From positions 1 to 56,542 of the forward strand of contig CAMCYE010000009.1 of the NCBI GenBank assembly GCA_945883805.1: 56,542 bases of DNA, read 5' to 3'. Positions within the stretch are counted from its first letter, which is position 1. Every line of letters starts with the position of its first letter. This document shows positions 24,605 through 34,359 of the stretch, piece by piece. The translations under genes were made by a program, and so were the position numbers. The notes beneath the pieces were generated by a model, which saw nothing but the letters and a program-made list of their open reading frames with translations, was not told the origin of the DNA and did not search any database. The DNA is from Victivallis vadensis. Lineage in GTDB: Bacteria; Verrucomicrobiota; Lentisphaeria; Victivallales; GWF2-50-93.

Positions 24605-27600
24605 GTGAGAAAATTCGGACTGTTTCTGCTATCAATAGGATTGTCAATAACTGTCTTTGGAGCCGACGTTTTACGTCTGGATGCAGGCCTTGATGATGTG
24701 CCGTCGGCACAAGGCTGGGAACGGCTAGGCGCGAAACAGATTTATAAACCGGGTCAAAACAAACTGGGATGGGAAAAGGTCTGGGGGTATGGCTATGGTG
24801 ACAGTAAATCTGGAAACGTGACAGAGAGCGCCATTGGCGCGCAACAGCCCGGAACCGAGGGCGTCCTGATTGTCGAGCTTCCAAACGGAGCATATTATGT
24901 CACTGTCCAAGTTGGATGCCCGGTACCCACCGAAGGACGGACCGCGCAGTGCGTTGAAATCAACGAAAAACCAGTTCTTCCTCCACCCGGTGTTGGGGCT
25001 TGGGGAAAAGCGGTCAAACGCCTTTTGCCGGCAGTCGTTGATAATGGAAAAATGCGAATCAGGTTCTTCACCGCCGGAACTGAACCGACCCACCGGCTGA
25101 ATTTGCTTGCCCTAGAGATATCTCCGGCCTCCACCCCGTCCGAGGAAGAGCAGATCCGCGTTGAATGGAAGAAAGTCGCTTCTCTGAAAACAGGAGAGCA
25201 GCCTACGGTCATGCTCGGCGGCAAGGAACGGAAGATCGTGAATATTGTCGCTCCCGGAGACCTGACAAAAACAACGGCTGCGTCCGATGCTGCCGGATAC
25301 TGTTTTTTTGTCAAGCCGGATTCCGGGGAGATTCTGGCAAATACCATACCTGACGATACCGATGTCATCAGACAGATAAGTTCTTTTGCGGCGCCGGGTG
25401 AGGAACAGCCGTTCATTATCGGTGTTCATGCTCTTCGCGCGATTGGTGGTGTCACGGTCAGTGTCACAGATTTTAAGGATAAGGAAGGGAATACGCTGAA
25501 AGCCGACTGTTTTGATCTTCGCACCATTACCAGCCTTTATCGCACGACAACCGACCGACCCACTTATGCGCGTCTGACCGGAGAGCTGCTGGAACGGAAT
25601 TTTCCTTTTGACTTACAGACAGGGAAGACACAGGGTCTGTACATCCTGGCTCAAGTGCCTACAGACCAGAAACCTGGACTCTACCGCGGAAATCTGCAGA
25701 TAAAGCCACAGAGTGGTGGAATGCCCGGCGCACTTGCCATGAACCTGCGGATTCTTCCTATAAAACTTGCTTCACCCAAACCGGAACGCGACTGGATGCT
25801 GTGCCTTGACAGCCCTTGGGCTGAAATGAATGATGCCGCCATTGAAAAGGAAATAGTTGATTTTGCAAGACATGGTATTACCGGAATCATGATAGGCGTA
25901 CCTCCGATATATGCCGGTGCATTTGTGGAAACTCCGCAAGGGGAAATCACCGGAATCAAATGGAGCAGTCGCCTGGAGAAAAATCTGCGTTACGCCGTCA
26001 AAAATGGCATTGACAGAACACTGACGCTTGGGTCCACCCCTCAATTGATGTGGGAATTGAATGCATGGGGATTGGATGCCAAGGGAAGGGCATCCGCAGA
26101 AGTGCGAGAGGACGCGGGACGTAAGTATTTTCACTTGAATCATCCAGATGCATCAAGCAGCAGCCGCTTGAACATGGCTGGATTTTATGCAATTCCGGCT
26201 GACCGCGATATGGTGTTACGGGTTGACTATACCAAGACCGGTGGCGGAAAGGCAAGATTCAACATGTCTTTCAACGACTATAGGCGAACCAAGACACAAG
26301 ACCCAGTTGGTTTGGACATTCCATCAACAGACGGCAAGCCGGGGCAGGCTGAAATCCGATTCAAGACTTTGGAAAAAACAAGCCAGTATGTTGCAGATTT
26401 TTCTTTTGCTGCCGGAGTTACGGGTGAATTTGTCCTTGATGCAATCCACCTGTCTCCTGCGGATAATCTGGAATTCAATTACATGGTCAATCCTTATTGG
26501 GTGCGGAGGATGAACCATGAATTCAATGCTGACAAAGCCTGGCCGGAGGATTTCATCAAAAACTACCAGCAGTATATCGGGGCGTTAAGCAAGGCTGCAT
26601 CTACACTTGGCTTTCGAGAGTTCTTCATTGTAGGAACCGATGAGGCCGGAGCCAATCCTGCGCGTGAATATCGCGAAATCCATGAATTAAAGTATTCAAA
26701 GATGGCAGGGATGAAAAACTTCTGCAATCTCTCTATACCTTTGGCGCTCAAGATTCCCGAATTGGTGGATGCCCCATGCTTCTATGCCGATCTGTTTGGA
26801 TCGGAAGAAAACGAGAGGGCGGCAGTCAAGAAATTCAGGGACCTCGGGAAAAAAGTCTATCATGTCACCGCCGGCACTTATGCCGGACAGAATTTCCATA
26901 TGTCGACCAATCGCTACAACGTCGGATATTATTATTGGAAATCCAGTGTCCAGGGAACTTGGATTTGGACTTACCAGCGCTGGGGCGGTAGCCCATACGA
27001 CGATTTTGACGGCGATGTCAAGGATTATTGCCTGGTTTATCCGCCACGTCAGTCAGGTGGGGAGCCAATCCCTTCGATCGCCTGGGAAGGCATTCGTGAG
27101 GGAAGACGGGACTTCAATTATCTGACGACGCTTGAACAGGAAATTGCTGCGGTTGCGCTCCGCAATCCAGCGATGGCGGAATGCGGGCAATACACTCTTG
27201 ATTTTATCCGCAACTCAATTCCATGGTATGATGCGTTCGATCCGAAACGCAACAATGATTTCTTCTTGAACGATCTCCGCTATCTGGCGGCATGGAGCAT
27301 CATGGAAATGCAGAAGACATCTGTTGCCGCAAAGCAGTCTCTGCCGGACAAGGTTGAATGGTCAATTAAAGCATCCGACCGGAAGAAGGGCATGATATCC
27401 GCTCCGCCTGTGCAATTGGTGCCGGGATCAGCTAAAGGCAATGGGTTCTCCCTTGACGGCGAATTGAACGACAAATTTTGGAATGAATCCCTTAAATTGT
27501 GCGAATTCCGCAATTATATGAACCCGGAAATTACTTCGACCGACAAAACCGAACTGTATATGCGCCAGGATACTGAAAACCTATATCTCGGATGGCGTTG

Positions 27601-28627
27601 CTACGGTGATATGAGTAAACTGAAAAGCGAAATTCGGAATGATGAAAATGCCGTTTTCGGCGATGATAGCGTAGAGTTCTTCTTCAACCCTGGGAATCCT
27701 GAAAGCGGCCCTTATTATCAATTCTGCATGAATGCGGCCGGAAGCAAGGGTGAACTGGAATGTGTCGGCGGCCGGGTAAGTTCAATTTTCGCGGTCAATT
27801 ACGGAGAGCATAAGAGGGATTTGAAATGGAAATGTGATTGGCAGGGAAAAACCAGTATTCACGCAGACCGCTGGGAGGCGGAGATTGTTCTGCCATTGGC
27901 GCAATTGAAACCTAAAGGGGATATATGGTCTTTCCTGGCCGGACGGAATAATCGCTCGCGCGGTGAAACAGTCTCAATACCATCCGTTGGAATGTTTGAC
28001 CAGCCTGAAAAGTACCTGCCCCTAGCCCTTTCCCTGAGGCATGACGGCAAGGGCGCAGTTCAGAAGTGGCCGTTTACCTCATGCCTGAGCGGGATCTACA
28101 AAACAGCGATGTCCGATCTTGGAAGCGAGGGAACGGTTGCCGTTGCGGTTAAAGGCAAGGATGGAACTCTTCGAAACTCGAAGTCTCAGATCAGCGCCGG
28201 GCAGGCCACAATAAGTTACGATTTGCGGACGGACGACAACCTCTGGGCGATGACCGTGGCGGATGCGAAAGGCGCTGTTCAGTTGAATTATCAATTACCT
28301 GTTAAAGTGCCGGGAATATTGAAAATTAGTGCAAAGAAACAGATTTTCTTTGATGCGCGGTCAACAGCCGCCATTTTCCTGGACATAGCACTCGACCAGG
28401 GAAGTCGCAAAGGAACGCAGTTGGAATTCCTCCTGTATTCCGGTAAATCAATAGTGCATCGTGAAAGCCTGGACTCCGCTGCTGATTCCTGGGATTTGTC
28501 TTTGCCTCTGACCGGATTCGGGAGCGGGTTCTACACAATAGAGGCGCGTTTTCTTGAAAACGGGAAGGAACTGGCAAAGACTTCGTTGCCGATCATCATA
28601 GTGCCGAATTACGCAAGTGCGGAGTAA
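24605..28627 (+). CDS. Large secreted DUF4091-type glycoside hydrolase-like protein with CBM9-like domain
   Basis: A 1340-residue exported protein (GTG start, AGGAGA 9 bases upstream; signal peptide 1-20). Residues 21-175: malectin-like beta domain shared with the preceding gene. Residues 205-385: beta-sandwich typical before DUF4091 barrels (PGEEQPFIIGVHAL, PTDQKPGLYRGNL). Residues 395-890: barrel region with DUF4091 signature PSIAWEGIREGRRDFNYLTTLEQ, interrupted at 500-620 by a beta insert. Residues 945-1150: CBM9/DOMON-like (LDGELNDKFWNES, FGDDSVEFFFNPGN). The last 170 residues are beta-rich. Probably acts on an extracellular or periplasmic polysaccharide; substrate and catalytic acids are not deducible. 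Confidence 0.8.
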   Translation: MRKFGLFLLSIGLSITVFGADVLRLDAGLDDVPSAQGWERLGAKQIYKPGQNKLGWEKVWGYGYGDSKSGNVTESAIGAQQPGTEGVLIVELPNGAYYVTVQVGCPVPTEGRTAQCVEINEKPVLPPPGVGAWGKAVKRLLPAVVDNGKMRIRFFTAGTEPTHRLNLLALEISPASTPSEEEQIRVEWKKVASLKTGEQPTVMLGGKERKIVNIVAPGDLTKTTAASDAAGYCFFVKPDSGEILANTIPDDTDVIRQISSFAAPGEEQPFIIGVHALRAIGGVTVSVTDFKDKEGNTLKADCFDLRTITSLYRTTTDRPTYARLTGELLERNFPFDLQTGKTQGLYILAQVPTDQKPGLYRGNLQIKPQSGGMPGALAMNLRILPIKLASPKPERDWMLCLDSPWAEMNDAAIEKEIVDFARHGITGIMIGVPPIYAGAFVETPQGEITGIKWSSRLEKNLRYAVKNGIDRTLTLGSTPQLMWELNAWGLDAKGRASAEVREDAGRKYFHLNHPDASSSSRLNMAGFYAIPADRDMVLRVDYTKTGGGKARFNMSFNDYRRTKTQDPVGLDIPSTDGKPGQAEIRFKTLEKTSQYVADFSFAAGVTGEFVLDAIHLSPADNLEFNYMVNPYWVRRMNHEFNADKAWPEDFIKNYQQYIGALSKAASTLGFREFFIVGTDEAGANPAREYREIHELKYSKMAGMKNFCNLSIPLALKIPELVDAPCFYADLFGSEENERAAVKKFRDLGKKVYHVTAGTYAGQNFHMSTNRYNVGYYYWKSSVQGTWIWTYQRWGGSPYDDFDGDVKDYCLVYPPRQSGGEPIPSIAWEGIREGRRDFNYLTTLEQEIAAVALRNPAMAECGQYTLDFIRNSIPWYDAFDPKRNNDFFLNDLRYLAAWSIMEMQKTSVAAKQSLPDKVEWSIKASDRKKGMISAPPVQLVPGSAKGNGFSLDGELNDKFWNESLKLCEFRNYMNPEITSTDKTELYMRQDTENLYLGWRCYGDMSKLKSEIRNDENAVFGDDSVEFFFNPGNPESGPYYQFCMNAAGSKGELECVGGRVSSIFAVNYGEHKRDLKWKCDWQGKTSIHADRWEAEIVLPLAQLKPKGDIWSFLAGRNNRSRGETVSIPSVGMFDQPEKYLPLALSLRHDGKGAVQKWPFTSCLSGIYKTAMSDLGSEGTVAVAVKGKDGTLRNSKSQISAGQATISYDLRTDDNLWAMTVADAKGAVQLNYQLPVKVPGILKISAKKQIFFDARSTAAIFLDIALDQGSRKGTQLEFLLYSGKSIVHRESLDSAADSWDLSLPLTGFGSGFYTIEARFLENGKELAKTSLPIIIVPNYASAE

Positions 28628-28681
28628 CGGACAGAGTAAAAGAAACTGGGAAAGCTTAGACTTTTTCGAGTGGAATAACAA

Positions 28682-29908
28682 ATGAGCAAGAAAATTATCA
28701 AGGTTGGGATAGTAGGCGCAGGAGCCAGAGGAATTGGCTGTTTTGGGAAATTGTTAGATGGAACTGCTGGCGTTGAAATAACATGCCTGTGTGACAATAA
28801 TCCCGTGAGAATGGAACATGGCAGAAAAAGGCTTAAAGGGGAGCAGAGGTTATACGCGAAGCCCGAAGAGATGTTCGAGAAGGAAGAGCTTGATGCGGCA
28901 GTTATTACAAGTCCCGATTTCCTTCATGAGGAACATGCCATTACTGCTCTGAAAAGCGGTGTCAATGTGCTGATAGACAAGCCTCTTGCTACGACAGTCA
29001 AAGGCTGCAAAAATATAATTAGAACTGCCGAAAAGGCTAAAAAAGCGGCAATGATAGGATTCAACCTCCGACATGATCCGACCCTTAAAAGACTTAAGAA
29101 AATAATTGATGACGGCACTCTGGGGAAGGTCTTCCTTATAGAAAACAGGGAGTTTTATGACGGCGGGAAAACGTATATGAGCCGTTGGAACCGCAAAAGG
29201 GAATGGTCGGGCGGACTCTGGATACACAAGGGAAGCCATGATTTTGATGTGTTCCAGTGGCTGCTCGGTTTCCCGAAACCCGTCAAGGTGAGTGCTGTGG
29301 CCGGATTAAACGTCCTCAACCCGCAGCATATACCTTTCGAAGTGAAAAAAGGAAAACCGGTCGGACCCACATGCCATGAATGCTCGTACCAGAAATCCTG
29401 CCCGGATGTCGCCATTTACGATGCGGAAAAATTTCCAGAATGGAACGATGAGGCCAGAAAATGTGATGATTATTCCAGGGATCTCTGCATGTACACGTCA
29501 GACAAAGATGTCCATGACAACGGCATCACGATCGTAGATTACGACAGCGGTGCGCGCGCCAGCCACCTTGAATGCTTTGTCACCTCGCTGACCGACCGTC
29601 TGTACACGGTTGTCGGCGACAAGGGACAGGCTGAGGTAAGTCTTCATGACAGGACAATAACCGTGCGTCCGCGATGGAGTGGTGATGTGGTGACCTATAA
29701 AATAGCGGAGGTGAAGGGCGGACACGGCGGAGCTGATACGGGGCTTGTTTATTCCTTCCTTGAGTTTATCAGGGGAAATGGCACAACCTCTTCCACGGCT
29801 GAGCATGGCATGTGGGCAACCGCTGTAGGAGAAGCCGCAGAAATCGCCTGTCGTGAAGGTAAAACTGTCTTTGTCAACGAACTGATGAAGGCGGCTTGTT
29901 CATCTTAG
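28682..29908 (+). CDS. Gfo/Idh/MocA oxidoreductase with four-cysteine insert (1)
   Basis: A 408-residue NAD(P)-dependent oxidoreductase without signal peptide. Rossmann start KVGIVGAGARGIG, catalytic-lysine motif IDKPLATT (Lys100) and active-site helix HKGSHDFDVFQW (His186). Between strands of the C-terminal sheet is a Cys-rich insert: C231-x2-C234-x5-C240 and C269 (with C261), in CHECSYQKSC and RDLCMY, a possible metal site. Such enzymes oxidise or reduce sugar hydroxyls; here a role in the island's glycan breakdown is inferred. Weak ribosome-binding site; 54 bp after the secreted hydrolase gene. Confidence 0.88.
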   Translation: MSKKIIKVGIVGAGARGIGCFGKLLDGTAGVEITCLCDNNPVRMEHGRKRLKGEQRLYAKPEEMFEKEELDAAVITSPDFLHEEHAITALKSGVNVLIDKPLATTVKGCKNIIRTAEKAKKAAMIGFNLRHDPTLKRLKKIIDDGTLGKVFLIENREFYDGGKTYMSRWNRKREWSGGLWIHKGSHDFDVFQWLLGFPKPVKVSAVAGLNVLNPQHIPFEVKKGKPVGPTCHECSYQKSCPDVAIYDAEKFPEWNDEARKCDDYSRDLCMYTSDKDVHDNGITIVDYDSGARASHLECFVTSLTDRLYTVVGDKGQAEVSLHDRTITVRPRWSGDVVTYKIAEVKGGHGGADTGLVYSFLEFIRGNGTTSSTAEHGMWATAVGEAAEIACREGKTVFVNELMKAACSS

Positions 29909-29921
29909 GGGGAGGACCATA

Positions 29922-31214
29922 ATGACTGACTTACGTTTTGAACTGCCCGAGATCAACACTTGGCGGCTGTTCAATAAAGGCATATCGCAGCAAAGGATTG
30001 TCGAGATGGTTGAGGCATGGGAATGCCGGGGATATCGTTTTGGCTGTGTCTGCATCGACGACGGGTGGACGCTGGACGGGAAGCTCGGTGAATGGGAACC
30101 GGATCTTAGGCGTTTTCCCGATTTAGCCGGACTGGTTGAATGGATTCACCGCAAAGGTTACGCAGTGCGACTCTGGGTGGCACCAGTGCAATGCCATCCG
30201 GGAACCCGCATTTTCGAGCGAGCCTTCCCAGATCATTTATTGAAGAACGCTGACGGAGATACCGCCTTTTACACTGGACTCGGCACCTTTCGAATCGACA
30301 CGCGGACAGCAATGGGGCAAGAACACGTTCGGGAGGTGTTGCAGCGGTTGATCCGGGATTACGGGGTGGACGCCTTCAAAGTGGACTTTCCCCCATTTTA
30401 TCACCCGGCTGACAAGTTTTACCAGGAGCATCGCTTTTCCTTTCCCGAGCATGATGCGCAGACGATGGTGCCTAACTTCTACAGGCTTGTGCGAGAGAGC
30501 ATTGACGCGGTGAATCCGCGCGTGCGTGTGGAGTGTGCCCGGGATTTACCGGGATGCCAGCCATATATCAACGATACCATATGCGGAGACTTGGTCGGAC
30601 ACGAGCGCACCTGGTCCATGCTGGTCGAAGTCGCCGAGCGGCTCCGCAACTACACACAGGGGAAGGAAATAGTGCCATGGCTCGAAATGGCATGGGGTGA
30701 AGGGTCGGATGCGCCGACACCGAAGGTTGAGTGGTATGCCGGTATGTTGGAATGGATCGCCGCCAGCATCAACTTGGAACTCAAACTAGAGCACAGTTTC
30801 CAGCCTTTCGAATATCCCAACGTCGAGCAGATTCGCTGCCTGACCAACCTCTACGGGCCACGAAATAGGCAGTATAAAGTCCTATGCGCCGGACGAAAAA
30901 CGGTCAATGTGCGCGATCTGCTCGCAGCTAGGGTGGATGTCAACGCCAATACCCGTTTTCTCATCGCGCCAGAGGAAACGATGACAGTCACGCTGCATAC
31001 TGCGGAACTTGGCACAAATGCACTGGCTTGGCATGCTCGTAACGTGTTCACTAATATGCCGGTCGACATGCGTGCCCGAAATGAATTCTGGGGTGGAACC
31101 ATCGAGTGGTGCCAGTCTAGTTTTGAGGCGCAGGGACGAGAAGTCTACGAAATATGGCATGAAGGCGAACCGGATCAGTATTTCATGGAGTTGTACAAGC
31201 GTAATAAAAAGTGA
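29922..31214 (+). CDS. GH36-like alpha-galactosidase-type barrel enzyme lacking the N-terminal beta domain
   Basis: A 430-residue cytoplasmic protein of clan GH-D type. The barrel shows VCIDDGWTLDGKLGEWEPDLRRFP, RLWVAP, and the nucleophile strand DAFKVDF with Asp155; Asp223 in TICGDLVG is the candidate acid/base, at a spacing (68) close to that in the second GH36 protein (64). It starts almost directly at the barrel (PEINTWRLF), without the beta-supersandwich found in ordinary GH36 enzymes; GGGGGAGG 6-7 bases before the ATG supports this start. C-terminal beta domain from about 330. Substrate probably an alpha-galactoside-like linkage, unproven. Confidence 0.75.
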   Translation: MTDLRFELPEINTWRLFNKGISQQRIVEMVEAWECRGYRFGCVCIDDGWTLDGKLGEWEPDLRRFPDLAGLVEWIHRKGYAVRLWVAPVQCHPGTRIFERAFPDHLLKNADGDTAFYTGLGTFRIDTRTAMGQEHVREVLQRLIRDYGVDAFKVDFPPFYHPADKFYQEHRFSFPEHDAQTMVPNFYRLVRESIDAVNPRVRVECARDLPGCQPYINDTICGDLVGHERTWSMLVEVAERLRNYTQGKEIVPWLEMAWGEGSDAPTPKVEWYAGMLEWIAASINLELKLEHSFQPFEYPNVEQIRCLTNLYGPRNRQYKVLCAGRKTVNVRDLLAARVDVNANTRFLIAPEETMTVTLHTAELGTNALAWHARNVFTNMPVDMRARNEFWGGTIEWCQSSFEAQGREVYEIWHEGEPDQYFMELYKRNKK

Positions 31215-31277
31215 GCCTATTTGAAAAGATACTTTAAATATGGTTCAAGATAAACACACACAAAAAGAAAACATAAA

Positions 31278-32393
31278 ATGAAAAGAAAAATCAAGCTCGG
31301 ATTTATCGGCACAGGAGATATGGCGGTAACGCATACTCGCGATCTTATGCAGTTTGCGGAGGATTGTGAAATCACGGCAATCTCCGATACAAACAATGAG
31401 AGAATGGATTCGTATAATCAGATGTTCAGGATTTCGCCCACAAAGCATGCTGACTACAAAGACCTTTTATCAGATAAGGATATTGATGCTGTCATAATAT
31501 GTTCTCCCAATTATCTCCACATGGAACACGCCTGCGCTGCGTTCGCAGCCGGCAAGCATGTTCTGCTGCAGAAGCCGATGGCCCTGACCCCGTGTGAATG
31601 CGACAAGATTATTGAGGCGTCTGAAAAGGCCGGAAAGGTTTTGCAGGTCGGACTTGTCTACAGGTATTCAAAACTGTTCAGGACAATGAAGGAAATTATA
31701 AGATCTGGCCGGATTGGAGAACCTCTGATGTCCTGGTGCCATGAATTCCGTGTTCCGTTCCCTATAGGAAGGGAACGGGAATGGCGCTATAACCAGGGCT
31801 TGTCTGGCGGCAGTCTTGTTGAAAAAGACTGTCACCACTTCGATTTGTTCCAATGGATGCTTGGTGCGCTTCCGGTAGCGGTTCATGCATTTGGGGGACA
31901 GATTATTGTAAAGGATGAGGGTGTAATAAAGCCTGGAGTCCCTGGAGAGCCTTACACTTTCGCCAAGGACAGCATCAATGATATAATAGATCACGCATGG
32001 GTCAATATTGAATTCGAGAGAGGGAAAACGGCGAATTTAGGGCTGTGCCTGTTCACTGCCGATAGGAATCTCCCTCTGGGAGTCATAGGAGAGAAAGGCT
32101 GGATAGAGGCGGATGTCCAGCAAAACAGACTTCGCATTTTTGATGGTCGCGCCGGCCATATTGAGGAGGTGCAGCCTAATAAACTGTCCCATGAGCTGGC
32201 AGACGGACTACGGGATTTTGGCCACTCGGGAGGTGCGCTTGAGGTATTCGAGTTTTTAAACTGCGCGAGGGACAACCGGAAAGCTTTTTGTGATGGAAAA
32301 ATCGGCAAGGAAAGCCTGTATGCCGCCTTGGCGGCGGAGCTGAGCATCAAAGAGAAAAGAGTGGTGCAAGTCAGCGAACTGATCTCCATTTGA
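31278..32393 (+). CDS. Gfo/Idh/MocA oxidoreductase (2)
   Basis: A 371-residue oxidoreductase with Rossmann motif LGFIGTGDMAVTH, YRYSKLFRTMKEII, and active-site helix EKDCHHFDLFQW. The usual EKP around the catalytic lysine reads QKP (VLLQKPMALT). Unlike its two paralogues in this locus it has no CxxC insert. Cytoplasmic. It overlaps or abuts the following GH36 gene (TGATG), so the two are probably co-translated and may act on the same sugar. Confidence 0.87.
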   Translation: MKRKIKLGFIGTGDMAVTHTRDLMQFAEDCEITAISDTNNERMDSYNQMFRISPTKHADYKDLLSDKDIDAVIICSPNYLHMEHACAAFAAGKHVLLQKPMALTPCECDKIIEASEKAGKVLQVGLVYRYSKLFRTMKEIIRSGRIGEPLMSWCHEFRVPFPIGREREWRYNQGLSGGSLVEKDCHHFDLFQWMLGALPVAVHAFGGQIIVKDEGVIKPGVPGEPYTFAKDSINDIIDHAWVNIEFERGKTANLGLCLFTADRNLPLGVIGEKGWIEADVQQNRLRIFDGRAGHIEEVQPNKLSHELADGLRDFGHSGGALEVFEFLNCARDNRKAFCDGKIGKESLYAALAAELSIKEKRVVQVSELISI

Positions 32394-32419
32394 TGTTTAA
32401 TTTAGGAAATAAGAAAACC

Positions 32420-34261
32420 ATGAAAATCAACAAAAATATCAAAACCTCCGCATTAAATAGCTTTGAGACAGGCGTGAGAAGTGAGGGAAAATTTGTATCT
32501 TCCGATGATAATATGAGGATAGGCCTCAAAGTGGTCATCGGCGCAGACGCTTTTGGAGACAATGTCAGGGCAGAACTGAGTGTGGATAACAATAAAACCG
32601 ATGTGACAGAAATAATAGTCTATCGCAAAAAGTTTTCGGAAATACGGGATTTTTTAGGCGTGGGCGAAGTCTCCATGATGGTGAACTCAAATAATAATGA
32701 CGACTGTGGTTTGAGGCGCTTGGACGCGAAAGGCAATTCGCTTGAGACCAAAACCGATGAACACAGCAGCGAATGGTGGGTGCTGCTGGGGATGCCTCAA
32801 AATAACCGATACGTATTCTTCGGTTTCCAATCCCCTGTACAACACCGGACATTTCTTCGCGTGAGGGACGGGTATTTCGAATGCGGATGCCTGATTCAAC
32901 GAGTGTTTTCAGAGAATGACACCTTCATATCCGACACTCTGGCGATCAAAGAAGGTGATGCACCTCATGAGATGCTTGAAGCTTTCGGAGATTTCTGCGC
33001 CGGAATCACACCGTGCCGGGTAAACCGCGAAAGAGAGGCCGGATGGAATTCATGGGATTATTATTTCAGGATGTTCGAGGAAAATGATCTGAGGGAGAAT
33101 ATCAAGGCGATCAAAGATCTCACGTTGAAAACTGGCATCGCGGTGAAGACTGTCGTAATTGATGACGGATGGTTCACCGATTTCGGCGATTGGCGTGCAA
33201 ATGGACGTTTCCCAAGCGGTGCGGAGGGAATCGCCCGGATTATCAAAGACTCCGGATTTACTCCCGGAATATGGCTGGCCCCTTTTCATGTTCATTATTA
33301 TACCAAGGCGCTTTTGCGGACTCCGGAGATATGTGCGTTGTGTGAGGATGAGAAAACACAAATGGAGGAATGGGCGTTCGGCCCGTTGAGATTTATCGAT
33401 CCCACTCGCGCTGAAGGAGAGAAATTCCTGACGGAAACATTTGGATGCCTGAAGCGCGCAGGGTTCTCCTATTTTAAAGTGGATTTTTTACATTATCTGA
33501 TATGTTTCGGAAAAAACAAAAGATTCTGCCAAAATGACTTGGGCAGAATGGAAATACTTCGACGCGGATTGAAAATCATTCGCGCCGCGATCGGCGAGGA
33601 TTCATATCTTCTGACCTGCGGATGTCCGCCGGAAGCCGCCCTCGGGATTGCTGACGCGAACCGCATAGGAGGAGATGTCAGCACGTACAGCTCAACAACA
33701 CTGGTCAATTCCCGGTTTCTCGCCACAAGATATTGGATGAACAACCGCTTATGCACATCCGACCCTGATTTCCTTATCGCACGTTGCGATGCGACTGCAA
33801 ATGACCCCCACCATAACCCATTGCACTTATGTCCTAAAAAAGGATCTCCTCGCTCCGGCGAGCCGTGGAAAGATGCGAAGGATCCGCTTATTTGGGCAAC
33901 ACTGGTTGGTATGAGCGGCGGAGATCTTGTCCTGGCGGATCATCTGGGGAAATTGAATAAAAAAGGTTTTGAAATTATCAGGACGGCAATTGAAAATTTC
34001 TCTCCGGACGCAGCTAGGCCACTTGACTTTATGGAAAATCGTCATCCCGAAATATGGTTTAGAGAGGGGGTTAAACCTGCGCTGGCGGTCATAAACTGGT
34101 CAAACACTAACCGGAAAATCCATTTGCCGGTCAAAAGATTCCCATCCTTAAAACAGTTCACCGATATCGCTGATATCTGGCAAGGAATAAGAATATCAGC
34201 GGATAAAGGGGGTTTGACGGCCGATATGCCACCGTTGAGCGTTGCCTGGTTTGTAAAATAA
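32420..34261 (+). CDS. GH36-family alpha-galactosidase-like enzyme
   Basis: A 613-residue cytoplasmic glycoside hydrolase. N-terminal beta-supersandwich (1-200), then barrel start AGWNSWDYYF, VVIDDGWFTDFGDWRANGRFP, GIWLAPF, the nucleophile strand YFKVDF with Asp355 and acid/base Asp419 in ANRIGGDVS. The motifs are those of GH36/raffinose synthase-type enzymes. Start chosen at ATG 32420, with AGGAAA about 11 bases upstream; an ATG at 32393 in TGATG overlap is a fair alternative adding nine residues. No signal peptide, so it would act on imported oligosaccharides. Confidence 0.85.
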   Translation: MKINKNIKTSALNSFETGVRSEGKFVSSDDNMRIGLKVVIGADAFGDNVRAELSVDNNKTDVTEIIVYRKKFSEIRDFLGVGEVSMMVNSNNNDDCGLRRLDAKGNSLETKTDEHSSEWWVLLGMPQNNRYVFFGFQSPVQHRTFLRVRDGYFECGCLIQRVFSENDTFISDTLAIKEGDAPHEMLEAFGDFCAGITPCRVNREREAGWNSWDYYFRMFEENDLRENIKAIKDLTLKTGIAVKTVVIDDGWFTDFGDWRANGRFPSGAEGIARIIKDSGFTPGIWLAPFHVHYYTKALLRTPEICALCEDEKTQMEEWAFGPLRFIDPTRAEGEKFLTETFGCLKRAGFSYFKVDFLHYLICFGKNKRFCQNDLGRMEILRRGLKIIRAAIGEDSYLLTCGCPPEAALGIADANRIGGDVSTYSSTTLVNSRFLATRYWMNNRLCTSDPDFLIARCDATANDPHHNPLHLCPKKGSPRSGEPWKDAKDPLIWATLVGMSGGDLVLADHLGKLNKKGFEIIRTAIENFSPDAARPLDFMENRHPEIWFREGVKPALAVINWSNTNRKIHLPVKRFPSLKQFTDIADIWQGIRISADKGGLTADMPPLSVAWFVK

Positions 34262-34359
34262 AACTTCAAAAAAATAAGGGAAACACCAATCTCAAAACCA
34301 TAAAAGATTTGGAGTTTTTCCAGTTGGTTTAATTAACAGTAGATCACAGGAGCTTTGAT

